Assembly: GCA_015662615.1 (NCBI GenBank)
Contig: DQTU01000267.1
Location: 1 to 6,338 of the forward strand
Direction of reading: 5' to 3'
DNA length: 6,338 nucleotides
From: Campylobacterales bacterium
GTDB lineage: Bacteria > Campylobacterota > Campylobacteria > Campylobacterales > QNZT01
Shown here: in pieces, positions 1-6,064 of the stretch
Layout: every line of letters starts with the position of its first letter
How positions within the stretch are numbered: position 1 is the first letter of the stretch
Notes under the pieces: generated by a model
Told to the model about the DNA's origin: nothing
Seen by the model: the letters and a program-made list of their open reading frames with translations, nothing else
The model's database searches: none
Translations under genes and position numbers: made by a program

Positions 1-2
1 AA

Positions 3-1217
3 AATGTAGCAACAAATCCACCAACTATAACAAGCGTAACTGGTGGTCATGGTATAGAAGTTAGTTTTAATGGCGGTGGATCAACTAGGTACTATCGTTA
101 CACTTCAGATCCTGATTTAGTAAATACTACTAGAAATGAACCAAAACTAAACCCAGATGGTACTGCAGTTTTAGATGCTCAAAATAATCCTATAAATGTT
201 CAAACTTATTATTTTAGAACAACAGAAGATTTAAGAGCAGGAATGCAAGATCAACTTCAAGGTAGTTCAGCAACAGCCACCATATCTGTAAATGCTGAGG
301 GGAAATTTGAACTTGAAAATAATAATCCAGCAGGGAATGATTTAAACATTCAAATTGGTGGTATTACGGGTCCTAATACTGATAATAACGAACTCTTTTC
401 AAAAACCATGGCACCAATGGCAGGAAACTTAACGGCAGGAAGTACTGGTATTAAAATCACGCAAGAGATAAATGCTGCTACCCATGGTGCCAGTATCGAT
501 ATATTTGATTCTCTTGGAACCAAACATACCGTAAGAACAGAATTTAGAAAATCTGGTTATGTGTATGACAATACTGGTACTAAGGTAGGATCAACATGGG
601 ATATGAAAATTATCGTACCAGAACCAGGTGACATCGGTGGATTAACACGAGAAAATCAAGTGGAAGGTCAAATCATCTTTAATTCTGATGGTTCACTAGC
701 ATCATATACACCAACCACTATAACCTATACAGCGAACAATGGTTCTGCACCAAACCAAACAATTCAAATAAATCTTGGATCAGCCAATGGTTTTGATGGA
801 GTAACAAGTTTTGATAAGATATCAGATACTACAGGTATCAGCCAAGATGGTTTTACAGGTGGAGATCTTGATGGTATCAGAATTGATGAGTCTGGTACTT
901 TAATAGGTAGTTTTACCAATGGTAGAAGTTTTGGTCTTGCACAAATGTCTATGGCAAAATTTACCAATAATATTGGTCTTGAGAGTGACGGTGGAAATAC
1001 TTTTATACAAACTGCAAACTCAGGTGATCCTGTCATTGGTTCGGCTGCATCTGGTGGTAGAGGATTTATCCAATCAAGTGCGCTAGAGATGTCAAATGTT
1101 GATTTGAGTCGTTCACTTACACAACTTATCGTTATCCAAAGAGGTTTTCAAGCAAACTCTAAAACAATTACAACTTCAGACCAAATGCTCAACACCCTTC
1201 TTCAACTAAAACAATAA
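3..1217 (+). CDS. flgE: Flagellar hook protein FlgE, C-terminal part (5' end outside the window)
   Basis: This is the major subunit of the flagellar hook, the extracellular universal joint between basal body and filament; it is exported by the flagellar type III system. The frame is open from the left edge, so 404 residues of a longer protein are present, and the ATG at 243 is an internal methionine, not the start. The middle, around positions 390-840, resembles the FlgE D2 domain, including ATHGASIDIFDSLGTKHTV and the later stretch IIFNSDGSLASY. The last 45 residues form the classic rod/hook C-terminal helix that packs in the tube core: SNVDLSRSLTQLIVIQRGFQ, then SKTITTSDQMLNTLLQLKQ. The composition is rich in Gly, Asn, Thr and Ser and lacks Cys, as expected of an axial protein. 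Campylobacterota hook proteins are long (about 700-850 residues), so roughly half is probably missing. The promoter is outside the window. Other axial proteins such as FlgG share the C-terminus, but the D2 domain favours FlgE. Confidence 0.93.
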   Translation, partial: NVATNPPTITSVTGGHGIEVSFNGGGSTRYYRYTSDPDLVNTTRNEPKLNPDGTAVLDAQNNPINVQTYYFRTTEDLRAGMQDQLQGSSATATISVNAEGKFELENNNPAGNDLNIQIGGITGPNTDNNELFSKTMAPMAGNLTAGSTGIKITQEINAATHGASIDIFDSLGTKHTVRTEFRKSGYVYDNTGTKVGSTWDMKIIVPEPGDIGGLTRENQVEGQIIFNSDGSLASYTPTTITYTANNGSAPNQTIQINLGSANGFDGVTSFDKISDTTGISQDGFTGGDLDGIRIDESGTLIGSFTNGRSFGLAQMSMAKFTNNIGLESDGGNTFIQTANSGDPVIGSAASGGRGFIQSSALEMSNVDLSRSLTQLIVIQRGFQANSKTITTSDQMLNTLLQLKQ

Positions 1218-1221
1218 ATGA

Positions 1222-1227
1222 TATACT
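1222..1227 (+). promoter_or_regulatory. Possible -10 box for thyX
   Basis: TATACT lies just after the flgE stop codon and 29 bases before the thyX ATG; it differs from TATAAT at one position. No good -35 hexamer sits 16-18 bases upstream, but -35 elements are often weak in Campylobacterota. Initiation about 7 bases downstream would give a transcript starting near 1234, inside or after the left arm of the overlapping hairpin. This is an inference from one hexamer in AT-rich DNA. Confidence 0.3.
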
Positions 1228-1256
1228 AGTCCTATATTTTTTTTAGGACTAGTTTT
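1225..1256 (+). terminator. Hairpin after flgE that contains the thyX ribosome-binding site
   Basis: A perfect 10-base inverted repeat is present: ACTAGTCCTA at 1225-1234 and TAGGACTAGT at 1244-1253. A 9-base, T-rich loop separates the arms, and a short T run (1253-1256) follows, directly against the thyX ATG at 1257. It looks like a modest Rho-independent terminator for flgE. The only Shine-Dalgarno-like sequence for thyX, AGGA at 1245-1248, is inside the right arm, so the same structure would also hide that site in any transcript reading through from flgE. Four of the ten pairs are G-C and the trailing T run is short, so termination efficiency is uncertain. Confidence 0.6.
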
Positions 1257-1868
1257 ATGAAAGTTACCCTCAACCACCATACTCCATTAGTTATATGCTC
1301 AGATGCCATCCGTACATGTTGGCAAAGTTTTGATAAAAGTGATGATGGCGGTGAAAAAGACAGAGAACTCATTGATCGTGTTGGAAATAAGTTTAAACAT
1401 GCTTCAACTCTTGAACACCTAGTCTATACTTTTTATATCAAAGGAATCAGTCGGGCACTTTTACAAGAACTCGCTCGTCATCGTATGGCATCACTTTCTG
1501 TAAAATCTACAAGATACACCCTAAAAGAGCTTAAAAATGAAGAGTCGTTTGATAAAAAAGATATTGAGAGGGCTTCAAAATATCTTGTCATGACGGATGT
1601 TGGCATGGTTGATGAGATGAGCATAACTGCACTTGAGAATCTTCGACTTGTCCTAAAAAGTGGTATCTCAAACGACAAAGCAAAATATTGCCTACCTGAA
1701 AGTTATAAAACAGAACTCACATGGACAGTCAATGCTAGAAGTTTACAAAATTTTATAGGTTTAAGAAGTGATAAAGCCGCACTTTGGGAGATAAGAGATT
1801 TGGCAAATCTACTTTATAAAACACTACCCCAAGAGCATCAATATCTTTTTAGTGATTATTTAAAGTAG
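1257..1868 (+). CDS. thyX: Flavin-dependent thymidylate synthase ThyX
   Basis: ThyX makes dTMP from dUMP in the cytoplasm, using methylenetetrahydrofolate as carbon donor and FAD/NADPH as reductant; it is unrelated to ThyA. The 203-residue protein carries the signature RHR(x7)S at residues 74-84 (RHRMASLSVKS), followed directly by TRY. Ser84 corresponds to the conserved serine of this motif. The second hallmark is NARSLQNFIGLR at residues 159-170, which carries the substrate-binding arginine region. His48 and the HASTLEH stretch (48-54) match the N-terminal conserved block. The length fits the family (about 200-250). The start at 1257 is supported by AGGA 8 bases upstream and by the typical N-terminus MKVTL. 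The gene follows flgE by 39 bases with a hairpin between them, so it probably has its own transcription. Its last 20 bases overlap the 3' end of the convergent rhodanese gene. Confidence 0.95.
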   Translation: MKVTLNHHTPLVICSDAIRTCWQSFDKSDDGGEKDRELIDRVGNKFKHASTLEHLVYTFYIKGISRALLQELARHRMASLSVKSTRYTLKELKNEESFDKKDIERASKYLVMTDVGMVDEMSITALENLRLVLKSGISNDKAKYCLPESYKTELTWTVNARSLQNFIGLRSDKAALWEIRDLANLLYKTLPQEHQYLFSDYLK

Positions 1869-2523
1869 TGGTCATCCCATACGCTAGCCAATCTTGAAGT
1901 CCTCCACGATACCATAAAAGTTTCTCTTTTGGGTATCCCATATCGATCAGTATAAAAATTGCTTTTGAAGATTGTACGCACCAACTTCCATTGCAAAAAA
2001 GCACGGCTGTTTTAGCATTAGAAAAATCTAAACCTTTTTTACTTTTTTTGATATTTAACATGGTCAACATTTTTCCAAAATCTTCTTTAAAATCTTCATC
2101 TAGTGCAATCTCATTATAAGGAAGATTTATAGCTGTGGGAATCGTAATCTGTTCATACCAATCTACTCTTCTAGAGTCTATCAAAATGTATTTAGATGGC
2201 TCTTTTTCAGCTTTTTTGATATGTTCTAATACTTCAAGTTCGCCTACCGTTTTTATATCTTTGTCTATTGATATGGGTTGTAAAATTCCAAGGGTTGTTA
2301 AAAAAGTTTTTTTACACTCTATGGGGGCTTTTTTATCTATATAATTGCTATATAAGGTGTTTGGTGTGATAGGAATATCCAAACATTTTCCATTTTGTAT
2401 GCGCTCAACTAACATAGGTTTTCCATTGTGTGTTGCTTTTACGCCACTATATTGGAGTGATTTTATATTTGTTTTGGCATCAAGTAATGATAATAAAAAG
2501 ATAAAAAAGACAATCCATTTCAT
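1849..2523 (-). CDS. Exported rhodanese-like domain protein with a CNGSWC active-site loop
   Basis: This is a 224-residue protein with an N-terminal signal peptide: one Lys, a hydrophobic run at residues 3-14, and a likely signal peptidase I cut after LLDA at residue 16. It is therefore probably periplasmic. Residues 17-90 have no fold I recognise but include Cys47 and Cys70. Residues 95-215 form a rhodanese domain: IDSR (115-118), the structural IPTAINLP block (128-135), the catalytic loop FCNGSWC (176-182) and YRGGLQDW (205-212). Cys177 is the expected sulfur-accepting cysteine. The usual CxxGxR loop is altered, with a second cysteine at 182 where a basic residue often sits. Rhodaneses move sulfane sulfur between thiols; the actual substrate here is unknown. 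AGGGGA at 2528-2533 is a good ribosome-binding site for this start. The gene is last in the minus-strand block, with a promoter-like sequence directly in front. Confidence 0.82.
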   Translation of the reverse strand: MKWIVFFIFLLSLLDAKTNIKSLQYSGVKATHNGKPMLVERIQNGKCLDIPITPNTLYSNYIDKKAPIECKKTFLTTLGILQPISIDKDIKTVGELEVLEHIKKAEKEPSKYILIDSRRVDWYEQITIPTAINLPYNEIALDEDFKEDFGKMLTMLNIKKSKKGLDFSNAKTAVLFCNGSWCVQSSKAIFILIDMGYPKEKLLWYRGGLQDWLAYGMTTTLNNH

Positions 2524-2546
2524 GATAATTCCCCTATATTTTCAAT

Positions 2547-2575
2547 ATTATAACACTTTCTTATAAGAATTCCAA
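2547..2575 (-). promoter_or_regulatory. Likely sigma-70-type promoter of the rhodanese gene
   Basis: Read on the minus strand, TTGGAA (2570-2575) is followed after exactly 17 bases by a perfect TATAAT (2547-2552). The predicted start is near 2540, giving a leader of about 17 bases that still contains the AGGGGA ribosome-binding site at 2528-2533. The -35 hexamer and spacer lie in the last codons and stop of the upstream hydrolase gene. A 12-base palindrome, TTCTTATAAGAA at 2558-2569, occupies most of the spacer. Confidence 0.55.
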
Positions 2576-3445
2576 AAGGTATTTTAAAACTTCCTTCGGC
2601 TTCTCTTCATGGGGAATATGTCCACAATTTTTGATAATCTTAAGCTCAGCATTTTGTAGATCCCTTTTTAATCGGTACCCTTTAGATTTGCGAATCACAA
2701 CATCTTTTTCACCCCAAATAATAAGTGTAGGAATTTTAATCTGATGATAGCGTTTTGAAACCTCATCAATATCTTCAGGAATAAGATCATCTATGGCATA
2801 AATATAAACTTGTTTTGCATTATCCTTGTTTAGATTGTTAGCCATGATATCAATCGTTGTTTGTTCAATTTTCTGCTTATCATAAAAAGCATATTGATAA
2901 GACTCTTTAACTTCATATGAAGACGAAAGCAGATAAAAAACAGCAGGACCAATGATAGGGATTTGAATACGACGAATAAGTGAGGGAATATACTGTTTAT
3001 ACGCAGCTGGGTCTATTAAAACCATTTTATCTATATTTGATTGATTTATAAGTACTAAACTCAAAGCCACTCCTCCACCATAAGAGTGTCCAATCAAAGT
3101 AATATTTTCAAGACTATTATCGTGGATAAACTTTGAAACCAAAACCGCTTGATCATAGACAGAATAACGAAAATCTTTTGGTTTAGGAGAGTCTCCAAAA
3201 CCTTTTAAGTCAAGGTTATAAACACGAAATTTTTTAGAGAGTGGTTCTACTAAATGATGAAAACTATAACTACTAGAACCAAATCCATGAAGTAAAAGCA
3301 AAGGTTCACCTTCTCCTTGTACATATGCCTGAAGTTTAATATCTGAAGTGGGAGCTTTTTTTACTCTCTCATTCCAAGTGTTTGGAATCTTGCTACTACA
3401 ACCCACAAATAGAAACAGTAGTAAAAAAAGAAAACTAAGTTTCAT
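2561..3445 (-). CDS. Alpha/beta-hydrolase fold lipoprotein
   Basis: This is a 294-residue protein with a short hydrophobic leader ending in LFVGCSSK. Cys16 would be the lipidated residue, although Phe at -3 is not the best lipobox residue. Anchoring in the cell envelope is therefore likely. The rest is a canonical alpha/beta hydrolase: oxyanion motif HGFG (53-56), DLKGFGDS (79-86), nucleophile elbow GHSYGG (119-124) with Ser121, acid Asp248 in WGEKDVV, and catalytic His276 in NCGHIPHEEKP. A helical cap lies between about residues 150 and 235. The catalytic triad is intact, so an active esterase, lipase or similar hydrolase is likely, but the substrate cannot be read from sequence. Its ATG (3443-3445) lies inside the end of pepD, an 11-base overlap, which suggests translational coupling; its own Shine-Dalgarno (GTGGA) is weak. 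It is 37 bases upstream of the rhodanese gene. Confidence 0.85.
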   Translation of the reverse strand: MKLSFLFLLLFLFVGCSSKIPNTWNERVKKAPTSDIKLQAYVQGEGEPLLLLHGFGSSSYSFHHLVEPLSKKFRVYNLDLKGFGDSPKPKDFRYSVYDQAVLVSKFIHDNSLENITLIGHSYGGGVALSLVLINQSNIDKMVLIDPAAYKQYIPSLIRRIQIPIIGPAVFYLLSSSYEVKESYQYAFYDKQKIEQTTIDIMANNLNKDNAKQVYIYAIDDLIPEDIDEVSKRYHQIKIPTLIIWGEKDVVIRKSKGYRLKRDLQNAELKIIKNCGHIPHEEKPKEVLKYLLEFL

Positions 3446-4703
3446 AACGATCCACTATTTTTTGAAGCACTTGATAAATCTTTTCAACCGAAGCTATCTC
3501 TACCTTCTCATGTATTGAGTGTGGTGACCTGATATTTGGTCCAATTGAGGTAAATTTCATATCAGGGTATTTTTCACTTATGATTGCACACTCCAACCCT
3601 GCATGTATAGCTCTAAACTCACTTTTTTCAAAAACTTCAATCATCGCTTTTTCAACCTCTTTTGAGAAGCTATTAATCTCTGGTTTCCATGCTGGGTATT
3701 TTCCCTCGCTCTTTACTTTAAAACCAAATGATTCAAAAAAGTATTTGTATTTTTCTTCTACTTGTTTTAAACCTTTGTCATCCATAGCTCTTGCACTTGT
3801 CTCTATTTTCAACATACCCTCTTTTAGTGACACAAGTGCTAAGTTTATACTTGTGTCTGGAACCTTTAATGATTCATTAAAAGATAACACACCATGTTCA
3901 AAATTATTGATAAGTGATATGAATTCACTATTTTCAATTATTTGAAAAGTACCTTCAATTTTTTCAATATTTATGTTTTTTTCACATGTTAATTCACTAT
4001 GTGAAAACAGTATTGCTTTAAGATTTGTAGGGATTGAATTTATTCTCTCCCCTGCTTCCAATGAGGCAATTTGAATATTTTTATCTTTTAGAAATGCTCC
4101 AAAAAGTTTGATAGCATTGGGAATATTTTTATGGATCTCTACACCTGAATGACCACCAGGAAGTCCACTTATTATAACTTCATAAAAAGTACCAGTTTTT
4201 TTTAAACACTCATACTCTTTTACAGCTTCTATATCCACACCACCTGCACAACCAATATAGACCTCAGCCTCATCTTCACTATCAAGATTTAACATCTGTT
4301 TTGAGTCAAGTTTAAATTCTAGTGCACTTGCACCTATTAAACCGACTTCCTCATCACTTGTAAAAAGAAATTCACACTCCCTACCCTCATCCATTAAAGC
4401 CATCATCATAGCAATTGCTATGCCATTGTCAGCTCCTAAAGTTGAATTTTCTGCCATCATCCAACCCTCTTTTATAAAGGTTTTAAGTTTTGGGGCATCT
4501 CCTACACATACCATGTCATAGTGGGCTTGTAGTGCTAATTTTGGAGTTCCTTTTTTGATGAGGATATTTTCAGTTTTGTCTGTTTGGACTTCATATCCTC
4601 TCTCTTTGGCAAAGTCACTTATAAAATCTTTAAGTTTGGATACATCATGTGAGCAGTGAGGAATTTGTGTAATTTGTTGAAAATAGTCGAAGATTTTATG
4701 CAT
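3435..4703 (-). CDS. pepD: Xaa-His (aminoacyl-histidine) dipeptidase PepD, M20 metallopeptidase
   Basis: PepD is a cytoplasmic zinc dipeptidase (M20C) that cleaves dipeptides such as carnosine and other Xaa-His peptides. The 422-residue sequence shows all expected metal and catalytic residues: His61 and Asp63 in AHYDMV, bridging Asp92 in GADNG, general base Glu118 and ligand Glu119 in SDEEVG, Asp141 in NLDSED, and His398 in SPHSIHEKVE. The PGGHSGVEIH block (182-191) begins the lid/dimerisation domain. No signal peptide is present. The length is shorter than the E. coli enzyme (about 485), most likely through a smaller lid domain, because both catalytic ends are complete. The start at 4703 is supported by AAAGGA at 4709-4714. 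That site lies partly in a hairpin just upstream. The gene is 34 bases after the outer-membrane protein gene and overlaps the hydrolase start by 11 bases. Confidence 0.92.
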   Translation of the reverse strand: MHKIFDYFQQITQIPHCSHDVSKLKDFISDFAKERGYEVQTDKTENILIKKGTPKLALQAHYDMVCVGDAPKLKTFIKEGWMMAENSTLGADNGIAIAMMMALMDEGRECEFLFTSDEEVGLIGASALEFKLDSKQMLNLDSEDEAEVYIGCAGGVDIEAVKEYECLKKTGTFYEVIISGLPGGHSGVEIHKNIPNAIKLFGAFLKDKNIQIASLEAGERINSIPTNLKAILFSHSELTCEKNINIEKIEGTFQIIENSEFISLINNFEHGVLSFNESLKVPDTSINLALVSLKEGMLKIETSARAMDDKGLKQVEEKYKYFFESFGFKVKSEGKYPAWKPEINSFSKEVEKAMIEVFEKSEFRAIHAGLECAIISEKYPDMKFTSIGPNIRSPHSIHEKVEIASVEKIYQVLQKIVDRYET

Positions 4704-4730
4704 GGGTATCCTTTAACAAAAAGAATACCC
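4704..4730 (-). promoter_or_regulatory. Hairpin directly before the pepD start codon
   Basis: In minus-strand RNA, GGGTATTC (4730 to 4723) can pair with GGATACCC (4711 to 4704) over 8 pairs including one G-U, with an 11-base loop. The 3' arm ends at the base next to the pepD ATG and contains the GGA of its AAAGGA ribosome-binding site (4709-4714). No T run follows on the minus strand, so it is not an ordinary terminator for the upstream gene. It could lower pepD translation or protect the 3' end of the outer-membrane protein message. Confidence 0.4.
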
Positions 4731-4737
4731 TATATTT

Positions 4738-5472
4738 TTAGAATTTATAGTTAAAACCGATTGAAATATACGAAAATAACTCATATTTATCTAACTCTTC
4801 TTGTGAACTTACTTTCTCTTTTTCAAGATCTTTATTAATACTGTCTATTATAATTGATCTTGCAAGTTCTTCTTCTGGAGTTGGATTTACAAGCTCTTGA
4901 TACTGTACACTATAATCAACTTGTGCAGATCCTTGAAAAATAACACCTATATCAAATGTAAAACCAAATCCTTTCTCTTTATTAAATGACGTATCCCAAC
5001 CAATTCCCACATAGGGAGCAACTGGATCAAAATCTGCTTTTGTATTTACTTTTGCGATATCATCAGTAGAATAAGTATGTCCTTGAAATTCAAACTCTAG
5101 GCTGGAAGCAGGCGTAACTTCACCATCAAGTGAACTACTATTTATAATCACTCCTGCACTTGTTTTAAAAGCACCTTTCCATGGATGATAATCTCCTGTA
5201 AACATAATATCTTGTAATTTCAAATCAAAATTATATTTTGTATTGGTCTCTTCATCTTCCACCTCATAATCATTAACACTAAACATATCAAAACTAGCTC
5301 TTACACCAACTTGTTCATTGATTTTATATTTAGCATTTGCCCCTATTCCGAAAATACCCACTTGTGTACCAATAGAAATATTTTGAGATTCATATAAGTT
5401 GCCCCATTTTGCTGAAAGGTTAGAGACTAAAACGGTACTTAAAATTGCACCAACTAGTAAACTTTTGTTCAT
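4738..5472 (-). CDS. Outer-membrane beta-barrel protein of unknown function
   Basis: This is a 244-residue protein with a clear signal peptide (MNKS, then hydrophobic 5-18, cut after SNLSA at 21). It ends in aromatic-rich strands with a terminal Phe (ISIGFNYKF), the signal for insertion by the BAM machinery. Alternating polar/hydrophobic strands separated by acidic loops run throughout. Conserved-looking blocks are GDYHPWKGAFKTSAG (93-107), the HTYSTDDIAKVNTKADF region (132-148), PYVGIGWD (153-160) and GFGFTFDIGVIFQGS (168-182). As I recall, these match a widespread proteobacterial beta-barrel family that has no assigned function. The acidic, helical-looking segment near residues 197-230 precedes the last strand, as in that family. 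It is not a recognisable porin or OmpW. AAGGA at 5479-5483 and a TATAAT at 5501-5506 precede it, so it probably has its own promoter; pepD follows 34 bases later. Confidence 0.8.
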   Translation of the reverse strand: MNKSLLVGAILSTVLVSNLSAKWGNLYESQNISIGTQVGIFGIGANAKYKINEQVGVRASFDMFSVNDYEVEDEETNTKYNFDLKLQDIMFTGDYHPWKGAFKTSAGVIINSSSLDGEVTPASSLEFEFQGHTYSTDDIAKVNTKADFDPVAPYVGIGWDTSFNKEKGFGFTFDIGVIFQGSAQVDYSVQYQELVNPTPEEELARSIIIDSINKDLEKEKVSSQEELDKYELFSYISIGFNYKF

Positions 5473-5500
5473 AAAAAATCCTTAATAATTGAATATACTT

Positions 5501-5506
5501 ATTATA
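5501..5506 (-). promoter_or_regulatory. -10 box of the outer-membrane protein gene
   Basis: The minus strand reads a perfect TATAAT in the 42-base gap between the ruvC stop and the beta-barrel gene. Initiation near 5494 would give a leader of about 22 bases holding the AAGGA site at 5479-5483. No clear -35 hexamer is present at 16-18 bases. Confidence 0.5.
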
Positions 5507-5514
5507 TCGGTATT

Positions 5515-5991
5515 TTAATTTAAAACTTTAACCCTTTGTGCATGGGTTAGTGCTACCGCTATGGCATCTGTGATATCGAGTGGTTTTATCTCTTTTGTAA
5601 TTTTAAGTATCCTTTTTACCATAAAAGCAACTTGCTCTTTTTTTGATTTTCCATTTCCTGTAACTGCTTTTTTTACTTGCAATGGTGTATATTCATAGAA
5701 GTTTCCAAAATCTTGTAATATTTTTAAACTCAAAGCTCCACGAAATTGTGCTAATTTTATAAATGTTTTAGGATTGTAAGCATAAAAAATATCTTCGATA
5801 GCAACTTCATCAATTTTTCTATCTTTTAAAACAGTATCTAACCCCTCAACCAACTCTAGAATTTGGTATTGCAACGCTTTTTGTTTTATTTTTATGAGTC
5901 CCGCTTCTACTAAAATAGTTTTTTGTTTTGTTTTCTCAATAATGGCATAACCACAATTTATAGTACCAGGATCAATACCTAAAATAATCAT
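5515..5991 (-). CDS. ruvC: Crossover junction endodeoxyribonuclease RuvC
   Basis: RuvC is the cytoplasmic Holliday junction resolvase that works with RuvAB, cutting paired strands symmetrically at four-way junctions as a dimer with magnesium. The 158-residue protein begins MIILGIDPGT and shows the RNase H-like catalytic acids in order: Asp7 in IDPGT, Glu66 in VAIEDIF, and Asp139 and Asp142 in PLDITDA. These align with Asp7, Glu66, Asp138 and Asp141 of the E. coli enzyme. The TGNGKSKKEQV stretch (111-121) is the family's conserved basic DNA-contact region. The length is slightly short but complete. The start at 5991 puts the catalytic Asp at position 7, as in the family, with a weak AAGG-type ribosome-binding site upstream. 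The gene diverges from dnaA across an 85-base spacer and is the first gene of the minus-strand block. Confidence 0.96.
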   Translation of the reverse strand: MIILGIDPGTINCGYAIIEKTKQKTILVEAGLIKIKQKALQYQILELVEGLDTVLKDRKIDEVAIEDIFYAYNPKTFIKLAQFRGALSLKILQDFGNFYEYTPLQVKKAVTGNGKSKKEQVAFMVKRILKITKEIKPLDITDAIAVALTHAQRVKVLN

Positions 5992-6028
5992 ATAAGACCT
6001 TTTTTGGGCTATTTTAAAATAAATTTGA

Positions 6029-6034
6029 TAAAAT
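6029..6034 (+). promoter_or_regulatory. Possible -10 box of dnaA
   Basis: TAAAAT, one mismatch from TATAAT, follows an A+T-rich stretch. The predicted start near 6041 would fall in the middle of the paired DnaA boxes, so DnaA bound there would block its own gene. The call rests on one hexamer in AT-rich DNA. Confidence 0.3.
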
Positions 6035-6041
6035 ATTCACA
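6033..6041 (+). promoter_or_regulatory. DnaA-box-like site 1
   Basis: ATATTCACA keeps the TTCACA core and matches the Helicobacter-type box TCATTCACA at 7 of 9 positions. It abuts site 2 in the opposite direction, and the two together form the perfect 14-base palindrome ATTCACATGTGAAT (6035-6048). Confidence 0.5.
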
Positions 6042-6063
6042 TGTGAATGTATCCATGTGAATA
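6034..6063. repeat. Perfect 10-base inverted repeat made by DnaA-box sites 1 and 3
   Basis: TATTCACATG at 6034-6043 and its exact complement CATGTGAATA at 6054-6063 are separated by 10 bases. In dnaA RNA begun upstream of 6034 it could fold into a hairpin that ends just before the ribosome-binding site. The arms contain DnaA boxes 1 and 3. Confidence 0.7.
6042..6050 (-). promoter_or_regulatory. DnaA-box-like site 2
   Basis: The minus strand reads ACATTCACA, 8 of 9 against the Helicobacter-type TCATTCACA. It shares its core with the 14-base palindrome at 6035-6048 and is in the same orientation as site 3. Confidence 0.55.
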
Positions 6064-6064
6064 A
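6056..6064 (-). promoter_or_regulatory. DnaA-box-like site 3
   Basis: The minus strand reads TTATTCACA, a full match to the general consensus TTATNCACA and one mismatch from the Helicobacter-type box. It ends next to the dnaA ribosome-binding site. CATGTGAAT occurs here (6054-6062) and at site 2 (6040-6048), a 9-base direct repeat with a 14-base period. Confidence 0.65.

Noticed and set aside
243..245. ATG that could be read as the start of a shorter hook-like protein.
   Set aside because: The same frame is open back to the left edge with hook-like sequence and no stop, and no ribosome-binding site precedes the ATG.
764..1036. A minus-strand open frame of 90 codons antisense to flgE.
   Set aside because: It lies wholly in a clearly coding region, has no ribosome-binding site of note and no recognisable domain; it is a shadow of the real frame.
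2135..2566. Two successive plus-strand open frames (69 and 73 codons) antisense to the rhodanese gene.
   Set aside because: Neither has a supported start or domain; the hydrophobic stretch in the second is the complement of the signal-peptide region.
3580..3945. A plus-strand open frame of 121 codons antisense to pepD.
   Set aside because: pepD on the other strand has all its catalytic residues. The antisense product is low-complexity Ser/Ile/Phe-rich, as a reversed coding frame would be.
3978..4008. TTTTTCACA and a reversed TGTGAAAAC inside pepD, an inverted pair resembling DnaA boxes.
   Set aside because: They lie about 2 kb from dnaA inside a conserved coding region, with no AT-rich unwinding stretch beside them. 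Near matches to a 9-base motif are expected by chance in AT-rich DNA.
4704..4740. The hairpin at 4704-4730 followed by a T-rich run on the plus strand, as a plus-strand terminator.
   Set aside because: No plus-strand gene lies upstream for it to serve; all neighbouring genes are on the minus strand.
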